NCBI GenBank assembly: GCA_963717745.1
Contig: CAVQXJ010000002.1
Span: forward strand, 186,001-250,000
Source: JACCXG01 sp963717745
GTDB lineage: Bacteria > Acidobacteriota > Vicinamibacteria > Vicinamibacterales > 2-12-FULL-66-21
DNA length: 64,000 bases
Reading direction: 5' to 3'
The notes beneath the pieces are model-generated. The model did no database searches. It was not told the origin of the DNA and was given only the letters and a program-made list of their open reading frames with translations. The translations under genes were made by a program, and so were the position numbers. Position 1 is the stretch's first letter; every line of letters begins with the position of its first letter. Positions 34,827 to 43,330 of the stretch are shown here, in pieces.

Positions 34827-37058
34827 ATGGTCTGGGCGATCCGATTGGGATTCAGGTGGGTCACCGCGGCGGCCGCGGTCGGGCTCCTTGCGGTGGTCGC
34901 GGCGGGCCAGAGCTCCGCGCCGCGACCGGCCACGGCGCCGTACACGACGTGGAGGGACTACGGCGGCTCGGCCGACTCCATGCAATATTCCGCGCTCGCC
35001 GAGATCGACAAGACGAACGTGAACCGGCTCGAGCAGGTCTGGTTTTATCCGGTGGCCGGCGACGCCGCGCGCCTGCCTTTCAACCCGATCGTGGTCGACG
35101 GGGTGATGTACGTCACGGGCGTGAAAGACGTCGTCGTCGCGCTCGACGCGCGGACCGGAAAGCCGATGTGGACGTCGACCGAGCAGGCCCCCGAGCGCGG
35201 TCTCACTTACTGGGAGAGTGCCGACCGGTCCGATCGCCGCCTGCTGCTCAATACCGGCGGCGGGCTCCGGGCGATCGATGCCACCAGCGGCGCGCTCATC
35301 AAGTCGTTCGGCAAGGGCGGGTTCGTCGACATGCGGACTGGCGAGCCGCGGCGGCTGCCCGGGCCGAACAAGACGCCCGGCCGCATCTTCGAAAACCTGA
35401 TTGTCGTCGGATCCAACCCCGGCGAAGGCTACGGATCGGCCCCCGGCGATCTGCGCGCCTACGACGTGGTCACAGGCCGGCTGGTCTGGACCTTCCACAC
35501 CATTCCGCGCCCGGGCGAGCTCGGCTACGAGACCTGGCCGCCCGACGCATGGAAGTATGCCGGCGGCGCCAACACGTGGGGCGAGATCACGATCGACAGC
35601 AGGCACGGCATCGTGTTCGCCCCGACCGGCTCGCCAACCCACGATCTCTACGGCGCGGATCGCGCCGGCGACAACCTGTTCGGCAACTGCCTGCTCGCCC
35701 TGGACGCGCGGACCGGCAAGCGGCTCTGGCACTTCCAGACCGTGCACCACGACTTGTGGGACTACGACCTCACCGCCGCGCCCAAGCTCCTGACCGTGCG
35801 CCAGAACGGCAAGCCAGTCGAGATCGTGGCGCAGGCAGGCAAGACCGGCTTCCTCTACGTGTTCGAGCGGCTGACCGGAAAGCCGCTCTGGCCGATCGAG
35901 GAGCGGGCGGTGCCAAAGAGTGACGTGCCGGGCGAAGTGTCGTCACCGACGCAGCCGTTTCCCACGAAGCCGGCGCCCTTCGCTCGCCAGGCGTTCACCC
36001 CGGACGATGTGAATCCGTTCGTGAGCCCGGAGGAGCAGGAGAAGCTGCGCCAGGCGGTGCGGGACACCGACTACAAAGGCGTGTTCTCGCCATCAAGTCA
36101 TCTGCGTCATCACATTCAGTTTCCGGGTGCATGGGGCGGCGCGAACTGGGGAAGCGTCGCGGCCGATCCCGGAACGGGCATGCTCTTCGTGCGTAGCCTG
36201 GAGATGCCGAGCTATCGGCGGATGGCGCTCAGCGCGGAGCGTCCGGGCCCGCCGGCGATCAAGGGCGGTCCGCGGGAACAGGATGGCTACGCGGTCTACG
36301 CGCAGATCTGCGCCGGCTGTCACGGCCCCGGTCAGGCGCCGATGCGAACGCCGGCGAAGCTCGGCCCGGATGGCTTCCGCCAGCTGATTCGTCAGGGGAA
36401 GGAACAGATGCCGGCGTTTCCCGACGCGGTGTTGAGCGCGGACCGTGTAGACGCCGTCGAAGCGTATCTGCTCAGCCTGCCGCTCGCCGATGCCCCGGCC
36501 GAGGAGTCCAGTGGTGAGCGGATGCTGCGCCTGCCGCCGAATCCGAATCGCTACTCGGGCCCGGCGGCCCGCTATGCGGGTTCGTTCTCGGCGGGTTGGT
36601 ATACGAGCAACGGACTTCCTGCCGTCGGGCCGCCGTGGACCCAGCTCGTGGCGTACGACCTGAACGACGGCACGATCAAGTGGCGCGTTCCCGACGGCCA
36701 GGCGCCGGGACTCGCGGACAAGGACATCCCGCTGACCGGCACGGTGCGGCCGCGTAACGGTCCGGTCGTGACGGCCGGTGGACTCGTCTTCGCCGCCAAC
36801 TCACAGGATCGGATGCTCCGCGCCTACGACCGGGAGACCGGCAAGGTGCTCTGGGCCCACGAGCTCGAGGCGAACCCGGAGGGCATTCCCGCGGTCTACC
36901 AGCTCGATGGCCGCCAGTACATCGCCTTTGCGGCCGGCGCCTCGTGGGGGACGGGAACCGATCCGGTGTGGAAGAACCCGTTCCACCGCAAGCCGGCGCG
37001 GCTCGAGGCGCAGGGGTACTACGTGTTCGGGCTACCGGGAAGGGGTGTCAGGCAGTGA
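34827..37058 (+). CDS. PQQ-dependent dehydrogenase with cytochrome c domain
   Basis: 743 residues, exported (signal WVTAAAAVGLLAVVAAGQ). The quinoprotein propeller shows YTTWRDYGGSADSMQYS, tryptophan-docking repeats (DARTGKPMW, DARTGKRLWHFQTVHHDLWDYDL) and the PQQ-site region. A cytochrome c domain is inserted late (heme motif CAGCHG at about 36309-36326, axial Met in QMPAFP), followed by the last blades (YDLNDGTIKWRVPDG, YDRETGKVLWAHELEA). It oxidises an alcohol or sugar in the periplasm and hands electrons to the heme. CGGAGG precedes ATG 34827. The last seven codons and stop lie inside palindrome A3, so the native C-terminus was replaced or extended. Confidence 0.9.
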   Translation: MVWAIRLGFRWVTAAAAVGLLAVVAAGQSSAPRPATAPYTTWRDYGGSADSMQYSALAEIDKTNVNRLEQVWFYPVAGDAARLPFNPIVVDGVMYVTGVKDVVVALDARTGKPMWTSTEQAPERGLTYWESADRSDRRLLLNTGGGLRAIDATSGALIKSFGKGGFVDMRTGEPRRLPGPNKTPGRIFENLIVVGSNPGEGYGSAPGDLRAYDVVTGRLVWTFHTIPRPGELGYETWPPDAWKYAGGANTWGEITIDSRHGIVFAPTGSPTHDLYGADRAGDNLFGNCLLALDARTGKRLWHFQTVHHDLWDYDLTAAPKLLTVRQNGKPVEIVAQAGKTGFLYVFERLTGKPLWPIEERAVPKSDVPGEVSSPTQPFPTKPAPFARQAFTPDDVNPFVSPEEQEKLRQAVRDTDYKGVFSPSSHLRHHIQFPGAWGGANWGSVAADPGTGMLFVRSLEMPSYRRMALSAERPGPPAIKGGPREQDGYAVYAQICAGCHGPGQAPMRTPAKLGPDGFRQLIRQGKEQMPAFPDAVLSADRVDAVEAYLLSLPLADAPAEESSGERMLRLPPNPNRYSGPAARYAGSFSAGWYTSNGLPAVGPPWTQLVAYDLNDGTIKWRVPDGQAPGLADKDIPLTGTVRPRNGPVVTAGGLVFAANSQDRMLRAYDRETGKVLWAHELEANPEGIPAVYQLDGRQYIAFAAGASWGTGTDPVWKNPFHRKPARLEAQGYYVFGLPGRGVRQ

Positions 37059-37119
37059 ATCGTGAACGGTCGCCCTCTCATACACGCGGCGACCGTTCAC
37101 GATTCACTGCCTGACACCC
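37043..37119. repeat. Palindrome family A, copy A3
   Basis: 32-bp perfect arms (37043-37074 and 37088-37119) with a 13-base loop. The left arm supplies the stop codon TGA 37056 of the PQQ dehydrogenase. The AGGAGG ribosome-binding site of the next gene begins at its right edge (37119). Confidence 0.9.
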
Positions 37120-37137
37120 AGGAGGACAGGTAACTTG

Positions 37138-38928
37138 ATGCGCACCCTCAGCTCCGTCGTTTTGATTGCCGCCCTCGCCGGCTCGCTCGGTTTGCTCGCG
37201 GAGGCGCAGCCGAAGCCGGCATTCGACCGGGCGCCCGATGCCCTCGAGCGGGTGACGTGGCGAACGCGCACGCTCGTGAGTGACGACCGGCTCACCAACT
37301 GGAACTTCGCCATCCCCGGCGCTGGACTGTCGTTCCTCGAGACCGTCGTGCGAGCCGACGCAGCCATCGTGACGTTCGTCGAGGCCTCCAGCACGCAGCG
37401 AATCGACGCTGGAGGTTCGCGGACGTTCGACTCTGCGCTCACCGCAGAAGAGATCGCCTCGATCAAGAGCCGCATGGGAGAGGTCCGCCTGCTCACTTAT
37501 CGAATCGAACAAGCCGGCAGCCGGGAGTCGATCGAAAAGGCGCTGCGGTTTGCCAAGGACATGGGAGCCGAGACCGTCGTCGTGCCGGCCGGCACATCGC
37601 TGGATGGCCTGGAGGCGGCTGCCGATCAGGCGGGGGTCAACGTGGCCGTCATGGTGGACAGTGCCCGGCCGGCCGCGCTGTTGAATGCGCTGGCGGGGAA
37701 GGGCAAACGGATTGGCGTCGGCATCGACACCGGTCTGTGGGCGCAGGAAGGCGTGTCGGCCGCCGACGGTCTCGCCCTGGTTAAGGAGCGACTGCTGTAC
37801 CTCAGGCTGCGGGATCGGTCCGCGCGCGGTCAGGGCGGCCAAAACGTGCTCCTCGGTCAGGGCATCGGCGATCTGAAAGGGTTGTTCCTGGATATGGAGC
37901 GGCTCCGGATCAGGCCCGTCTCGATGACGCTCGACCTCGCCGGCGTAATCACCGCCCCCGGTGATCTCTTCAAGGCGATCGACGGGTTCGAAACTGTCGT
38001 GCAGCCGGCGTACGGGATCAACTTCACCGCCTTTTCGAAGACGCGTCCGATCCGGTGGGACGTGGTGATGCCGGCGAAAGGAGAGACGCCGAATCCCGAG
38101 ACGCTGCGGAAGGCGGGGGACGACGTCCGGGCGAAGATCGTCGCGGCCATTCCGAAGCAGGCCTACGCGGCGCCGAAGAAGCGGCGGAAGCTGCTCGTCA
38201 TCGAGAGCCTGCACGGCATGTCGCACAACACGATTCCGCACACCAACGTGATGATCGAAGAGATGGGGAAGATCACCGGGGCATGGGAGGCGGTCTTCAA
38301 CAACGATCTCGACAATCTCAAGTATCCGAAGATCAAGGAATACGACGCGGTGTTCCTGAACAGCATCGTCGGGGAGCTCCTGGCCGAACCTGCCGTGCGC
38401 GACGGACTCGCGCGGTTCGTGAAGGAGGGGGGCGGACTTGGCGGCATCCACGGCACGCCGTGGGCGTCGCGCAACTGGGACGAGTTCGCGGAGATGATCG
38501 GCGCGCAGAGCGCGCCGCACCGGATCGAACAGGGTGTGATGAAGGTCTACGACCCGGCCAGCCCGCTGATGAAGCCGTTCGCCGGCAAGGAGCTGCCGTT
38601 TCGCGAGGAGTACTACCGCTTCGAGCACGAAGGCCGGGGGCGGCTGCGGTGGGACACCGTGCGCGTCCTGCTGACGGTGGCGCTCGACGATCCGAAGATC
38701 GAACCGCGCCCGTGGAACGGCTACAAGCGTCCCGACAACATCTACCCGGTCGCGTGGATTCGGACCTACGGCAAGGGACGGGTCTTCTACAACTCGCTCG
38801 GCCACATGCCGGAGACGTTCATGACGCCGGAGGTCGTCGGGCATTTCCTCGCCGGTCTGCAGTTCATGCTCGGCGATCTCGCGGCGGACACCACCCCGAA
38901 CCCGGCGAGCCGGGGCTCGGGGCAGTGA
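37138..38928 (+). CDS. Xylose-isomerase-like barrel fused to a ThuA-like domain
   Basis: 596 residues, exported (MRTLSSVVLIAALAGSLGLL). Residues about 50-300 resemble a sugar-phosphate isomerase/xylose-isomerase-like TIM barrel (KALRFAKDMGAETVVVPAG, GVGIDTGLWAQEGVSAADGL, LRLRDRSARGQ). Residues about 350-580 form a ThuA/glutamine-amidotransferase-like domain (KLLVIESLHGMSHNTIPHT, YDAVFLNSIVG, FVKEGGGLGGIHG, WIRTYGKGRVFYNSLGHMPETF). Such fusions occur in sugar-catabolism loci of this phylum. ATG 37138 is preferred over the TTG one codon earlier; AGGAGG lies at 37119-37124. It may be cotranscribed with the PQQ dehydrogenase across palindrome A3. Confidence 0.8.
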   Translation: MRTLSSVVLIAALAGSLGLLAEAQPKPAFDRAPDALERVTWRTRTLVSDDRLTNWNFAIPGAGLSFLETVVRADAAIVTFVEASSTQRIDAGGSRTFDSALTAEEIASIKSRMGEVRLLTYRIEQAGSRESIEKALRFAKDMGAETVVVPAGTSLDGLEAAADQAGVNVAVMVDSARPAALLNALAGKGKRIGVGIDTGLWAQEGVSAADGLALVKERLLYLRLRDRSARGQGGQNVLLGQGIGDLKGLFLDMERLRIRPVSMTLDLAGVITAPGDLFKAIDGFETVVQPAYGINFTAFSKTRPIRWDVVMPAKGETPNPETLRKAGDDVRAKIVAAIPKQAYAAPKKRRKLLVIESLHGMSHNTIPHTNVMIEEMGKITGAWEAVFNNDLDNLKYPKIKEYDAVFLNSIVGELLAEPAVRDGLARFVKEGGGLGGIHGTPWASRNWDEFAEMIGAQSAPHRIEQGVMKVYDPASPLMKPFAGKELPFREEYYRFEHEGRGRLRWDTVRVLLTVALDDPKIEPRPWNGYKRPDNIYPVAWIRTYGKGRVFYNSLGHMPETFMTPEVVGHFLAGLQFMLGDLAADTTPNPASRGSGQ

Positions 38929-38941
38929 CCGGGCTCGGAGG

Positions 38942-40553
38942 CTACGAGAGCAGCCTGGCGATGTTGTCATGCCCGCGTTTGGTTGCCCACGCGAGCGGCG
39001 TGGCCCAGGATGGATCGTCGGGCAGGCTCTTCGCCGCGCCGTGTCGGAGCAGGAGCTCGACCATCTCGAGCTGACCGAACTTGGCCGCCCAGGCGAGCGG
39101 CGTCGAACGGAGGTGCTCGTCACGCGCGGTCAGATCGGCGCCAGCCTCGAGCAGTTTCTTCGCCTCCAGCAGATCGCCCTTGCGCGCCGCCTCGTGGAGC
39201 GGCGAGATGCGCAGCCAGTTGAGCGCGCGCGTTGGCCAGTCTTCACCCGTGTGTCCCTGCGTCGGTTTGGCGCCGTACGAAAGGAGCAACTGCTCCATGC
39301 GCCTGTCGGGGCGCAGTTCCTGCGACACCCACAGCGCGTCGCCCGAGCTTTCGACCGGCGGATTCGGAAAGGCGCCGCGCTCGAGCAGGAGCTTCGCGAT
39401 GTCGTAGTGCCGATGGAAGACGGCCGAATAGAGCGCCTTTCCCTTGGGCGCATACTGCTCTTCCGGCAGATTGGGGTCGGCGCCGTGATCGAGCAGCACC
39501 TGCACGATGTCGATGCGCCCGGCGGCGGCGGCATTCGACAGGGGCGACCCGACGGCGAGGTAGTAGCCCTCGTGCTCGCCAATCCTGTTGGCCAGCGACG
39601 GATCCTGACGGAGCAACTCGCGCACGCGGCCGATGTCGCCGGTGTGACACGCCGTCGGCAGATCGATGAACGCGCCGCGCGCCTTCAGGTGGGCCATGAC
39701 GTGTGCGGCAGTCACCGGCCAGTCGCGCGGCACATCGCGCCAGCCGCGGTAGAAGTAGTCGCCATTGGTTACGTGAATGGGCCGAGCGCCGTCCATCCTC
39801 TGGGCGTTGATGTCCGCGCCGCGCCGCAGCAGCTCGTCGATCGCGTCGAGCTGTCGCGTCATGGTGGCCCAGTGGATCGGCTGGCTGGACCGCTTGTCGC
39901 CCTTGCCGACGAGCGCCGGCTGCGCGTCGAGCAGCGCGCGCATCTCTTTCAGATCGTGCTCCCGCAGCGCCAACGCGACCGGTTCCCCCTGCGGCGATGC
40001 GTTGAACTTCGTGTCGAACGTGTGCGTCAGCAGCTGCTCCATCTCCGTGTAGCCGCGATCGCGTGCAATCTCGATCGGATCATCGTCCATCCAGAGATCC
40101 AGCGGGTTGCAATCGTGCTCGAGCAGGAAGCGAACGACGTCGATGCGATTCTCGCGCACGGCGAAGTACAGCGGCTTGCGATAGTCGTAGTGCGACCGGG
40201 CCAGCGACGGATCTTTTGCGATGAGCGCTCGTACGGCTGTCGAGATCGCCTGACGCACAGGCCTGAATGAGCGCCCACACGTCGGTGCCGCGTCCTTGCG
40301 ACCACAGAAGTTTGTGATCGGATTTCAGCTCCGCTGGTTGCAGCATGCGGTTGGCCGGCTGCATGGATTCGACGTGGTGTACCAGCTTCGGCCAACTTTC
40401 GAACCCGTACTCGCGCGCGAGCGCGTGCTGCGCCGCGGCAAGACTCACCGATGGATCGGCGGCGCGCAGCGTCTCGAGATGTTCCTTGGCTTGTTTTCGG
40501 AGTTGCTCGAGGGACGGACGTTCGGGCAGACGACGGCGACTGGGATCGGACAT
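38942..40553 (-). CDS. Ankyrin-repeat protein, frameshifted
   Basis: About 536 residues if repaired. ATG 40553 begins SLEQLRKQAKEHLETLRAAD and ALAREYGFESWPKLVHHVE, a helical N-terminus common in bacterial ankyrin proteins. Near 40240 one base shifts the frame, after which AVRALIAKDPSLARSHYD opens a long ankyrin array (RKPLYFAVRENRIDVVRFLLEH, SSQPIHWATMTRQLDAIDELLRRGADIN, GSPLSNAAAAGRIDIVQVLLDHGADPN, STPLAWAAKFGQLEMVELLLRHGA). It is probably a cytoplasmic protein-binding scaffold. It faces convergently the ThuA gene (13-base gap) and is divergent from the permeases. Confidence 0.85.
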
Positions 40554-40886
40554 GACGATCTCCTTTCGGATAGTGCCCGCGTCCGCTCGACGGGCTGAAA
40601 GAAGATCGCAGATGGTGACGAAGCCTGGCTCAGGTGGGCTCAGCCCTTCCCGCGGACGGGGTGCGTCCTGTCACGCGGGATCATTGTACGCACGATTCCA
40701 CAGGCCGGCCAAAGGGCACGGGTCCGTTGGCCCGGCACCGCGATCCTCGACGGCGTGGATCTACAATGCGCTCTCGGAAGCCCGGTCCCTGGACGAGTTC
40801 TGGCGCTGGGCATACTCGGCGCGTCGGCGACTACGACAGCCCGCGACCGCAACGTGTCGCAATCAGCAAACGACAGGGAGCGCCGT

Positions 40887-43310
40887 ATGGCGAGGACCGA
40901 ATATCTGACGGAGCTCGGGCAGGATGTCGGCTACGCGCTGCGCATGCTGCGCCGCGCACCCGGCTTCACGCTCGCCGCCTTGACTACTCTGGCGCTCGGC
41001 ATCGGCGCCAATAGCGCCATCTTCAGCGTTGTCCACGGCGTCCTGCTCGCGCCGCTGCCGTATCGTGATGCCGGCCGGTTGTATCGCATCACGACCCTCT
41101 ATCCGGACGGGACGGCCTACTCCCTCTCGCCACCCGATTTCATGAGCGTGCGAGAGCAAACGCGAACCCTCGAGCAGGTGGAGGGATTCTCGGGCGGCGT
41201 CTACACGATGCTCGACGCCGGCGAGCCGCGCGAAGTGCGAGGGACGAGCGTCAGCGATCGTCTCTTTGGCCTCCTCGGTGTGGACGTCGCACTCGGCCGA
41301 GGTCTGTTGCCGGGCGACACTCAACCGGGGCACGAACGGGTGGCCGTGCTCGACCATGGGTTCTGGCAGCGGCAGTTCGGTGGCGATCGCAGCGTGCTCG
41401 GCCGCAGGATCAGGATCGCCGGCTCGCCGGTCGAGATCGTCGGCGTGCTGGCGCGCGGCACCCGGTTGCTCGACGCCGCGGATGTGTATACGCCGCTGGT
41501 CTACAACGACACGTTCAGCGCGGCGACCGCGAAGGGCAGACGCGGTGAGTTCCTGACGGTCATCGGCCGTGCGAAGGCAGGCATCTCGCTCGCGCAGACT
41601 GATGACGACCTGCGGCGAATTGGCGGTCAGCTGCAGGTGGCGTTCCGCGAGACCAATCAGGCGTTGACGTTCAACGCCTTGCCGCTCACCGAGGTGATCG
41701 TGGGCGACGTGCGAACGCCGCTGCTCATTCTGCTCGGCGCCGTTGGCTTCGTGTTGCTGGTCGCCTGCGCGAATGTCGCCAACCTGCTCCTGGCGCGCGC
41801 CTCCGCACGTCAGGCGGAGCTGGCGGTCCGATCGGCGCTCGGTGCCGGCCGCGTACGGCTGCTCCGTCAGCTGCTGACCGAGGCTCTGGTCCTCGGGACC
41901 GCTGGTGCCGTGCTGGGCCTGGCGATGGCGTTGGTGGCGACGCGCGCGCTGGTGGCCGCGCAACCGGCCGACATTCCGCGGTTGGAAGACGTCGGTGTGA
42001 ACGGCATGGTCGTCATCGTGACGTTTGCGATCGCGATCGCGACCAGCGTCGGGTTCGGGATGTTGCCGGCGCTTCAGCTCACCGGCGCGCGCCTGCCGAC
42101 CGCCTTGCGCGAGAGCACGCGCGGTGGCGCGAGTGTCGGCGGGCAGTGGATGCGATCGGCGCTGGTGGTCGCCGAGATGGCGCTTGCGGTCGTCCTGTTG
42201 ATTGGTGCCGGGCTGTTGATCAGGAGCTTCGTCCAGTTGACTCGCGTCGACCCCGGGTTCCGCGCCGACCAGGCACTCTCGTTCCGAGTCGTGCTCCAGG
42301 GCGAACGATATGCCCAGGATGAGCCCACCCGCATTCGCGTCGCGGAGTTCGAGCAGCACTTGAGACGGTTACCCGGAGTCTCGACGGTCGGCGCCACCAG
42401 CCTGCTCCCGCTCAGCGGCCGCGGCGCGATGGTCGGCTTCGCCGTCGAGGGCGCGCCGCCCCCGCCGCCGAATGTCAATGCCGAAATCGCCTTGGCCAGT
42501 GCCACGCCCGACTACCTTCGGGCGATCGGAGCGACGGTCAGGCAGGGCCGCCACTTCAGCGCTCAGGACGACACCGCTGCGCCGCGCGTCGCGATCGTGA
42601 ACGAGGCCGCGGTGCGACGATGGTTCGCTGGTCAGAATCCGATCGGCCGCCGGGTCATTACCAATGGTGCGCCGCGCGAGGTCGTGGGCGTCGTCGCCGA
42701 CCTGCTGCAGCGAAGCGCCTCGGACCCGGTGGCGCCGATGGTCTTCGTGCCGTTCGCGCAGCGGACCATCAGGTCGATCAAGATGGCGGTGCGGACGACC
42801 GGCGATCCGGCGGCGCTGGCGCCGGCGATTCGCGCCGAGATCCGGGCGCTCGACGCCGATCTCGCGATTGCCGACATCACACCGATGACACAGCTGGTCC
42901 TCCGATCGCTCACCGCGCCGCGCTTCTACACCAGCCTGCTGGCGCTCTTTGCCGGCGTCGGCCTCGTGCTGGCGGCGATCGGCGTGTTTGGCGTGATGAG
43001 TTATGCCGTGGCGCAGCGGGTCCGCGAGATCAGCATTCGTCTCGCGCTCGGCGCACTGCCGCGCGAGGTGCTGCGGATGATCCTCGGCCACGCCCTCGGC
43101 CTGTCCGCGATCGGCGTCGTCGTGGGCCTCGCGGGAGCGATTGGACTCGGACGCGTCATTCAGGGCCAGCTGTTCGGCGTCGCACTCCTCGATCCCGTGA
43201 CGTTGGTCGGCGTCCCGCTCGTGCTCGGCGCGAGCGCAGGGCTGGCGAGTTATCTCCCGGCACGGCGCGCGATGAAGCTCGATCCAGCGAGCGCGCTGCG
43301 CGAAGGGTGA
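40887..43310 (+). CDS. Orphan ABC transporter permease, MacB/FtsX-type duplicated (ADOP family), first of three
   Basis: 807 residues from ATG 40887. Two FtsX-type halves: TM helix in PGFTLAALTTLALGIGANSAIF, a MacB-like periplasmic domain, three helices (LLILLGAVGFVLLVACANVANLLLAR), then a second set (MRSALVVAEMALAVVLLIGAGLL) with another periplasmic domain and LLALFAGVGLVLAAIGVFGVMSYAVA. No ATPase gene accompanies it, as is typical of these acidobacterial duplicated orphan permeases. It may work with a distant MacA/MacB-type ATPase or be mechanotransmission-related. GGGAG precedes the ATG. The next permease starts 20 bases downstream. Confidence 0.9.
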   Translation: MARTEYLTELGQDVGYALRMLRRAPGFTLAALTTLALGIGANSAIFSVVHGVLLAPLPYRDAGRLYRITTLYPDGTAYSLSPPDFMSVREQTRTLEQVEGFSGGVYTMLDAGEPREVRGTSVSDRLFGLLGVDVALGRGLLPGDTQPGHERVAVLDHGFWQRQFGGDRSVLGRRIRIAGSPVEIVGVLARGTRLLDAADVYTPLVYNDTFSAATAKGRRGEFLTVIGRAKAGISLAQTDDDLRRIGGQLQVAFRETNQALTFNALPLTEVIVGDVRTPLLILLGAVGFVLLVACANVANLLLARASARQAELAVRSALGAGRVRLLRQLLTEALVLGTAGAVLGLAMALVATRALVAAQPADIPRLEDVGVNGMVVIVTFAIAIATSVGFGMLPALQLTGARLPTALRESTRGGASVGGQWMRSALVVAEMALAVVLLIGAGLLIRSFVQLTRVDPGFRADQALSFRVVLQGERYAQDEPTRIRVAEFEQHLRRLPGVSTVGATSLLPLSGRGAMVGFAVEGAPPPPPNVNAEIALASATPDYLRAIGATVRQGRHFSAQDDTAAPRVAIVNEAAVRRWFAGQNPIGRRVITNGAPREVVGVVADLLQRSASDPVAPMVFVPFAQRTIRSIKMAVRTTGDPAALAPAIRAEIRALDADLAIADITPMTQLVLRSLTAPRFYTSLLALFAGVGLVLAAIGVFGVMSYAVAQRVREISIRLALGALPREVLRMILGHALGLSAIGVVVGLAGAIGLGRVIQGQLFGVALLDPVTLVGVPLVLGASAGLASYLPARRAMKLDPASALREG

Positions 43311-43330
43311 GAAGGAATCTTCGCTCTGTG

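Noticed and set aside
31208..37119. Family A copies as CRISPR repeats
   Set aside because: The copies are kilobases apart, are palindromic with variable loops, and no cas genes or regular spacers exist.
37078..39123. 681-codon minus-strand frame over the ThuA-fusion gene
   Set aside because: Antisense shadow of a high-GC gene; begins inside a palindrome.
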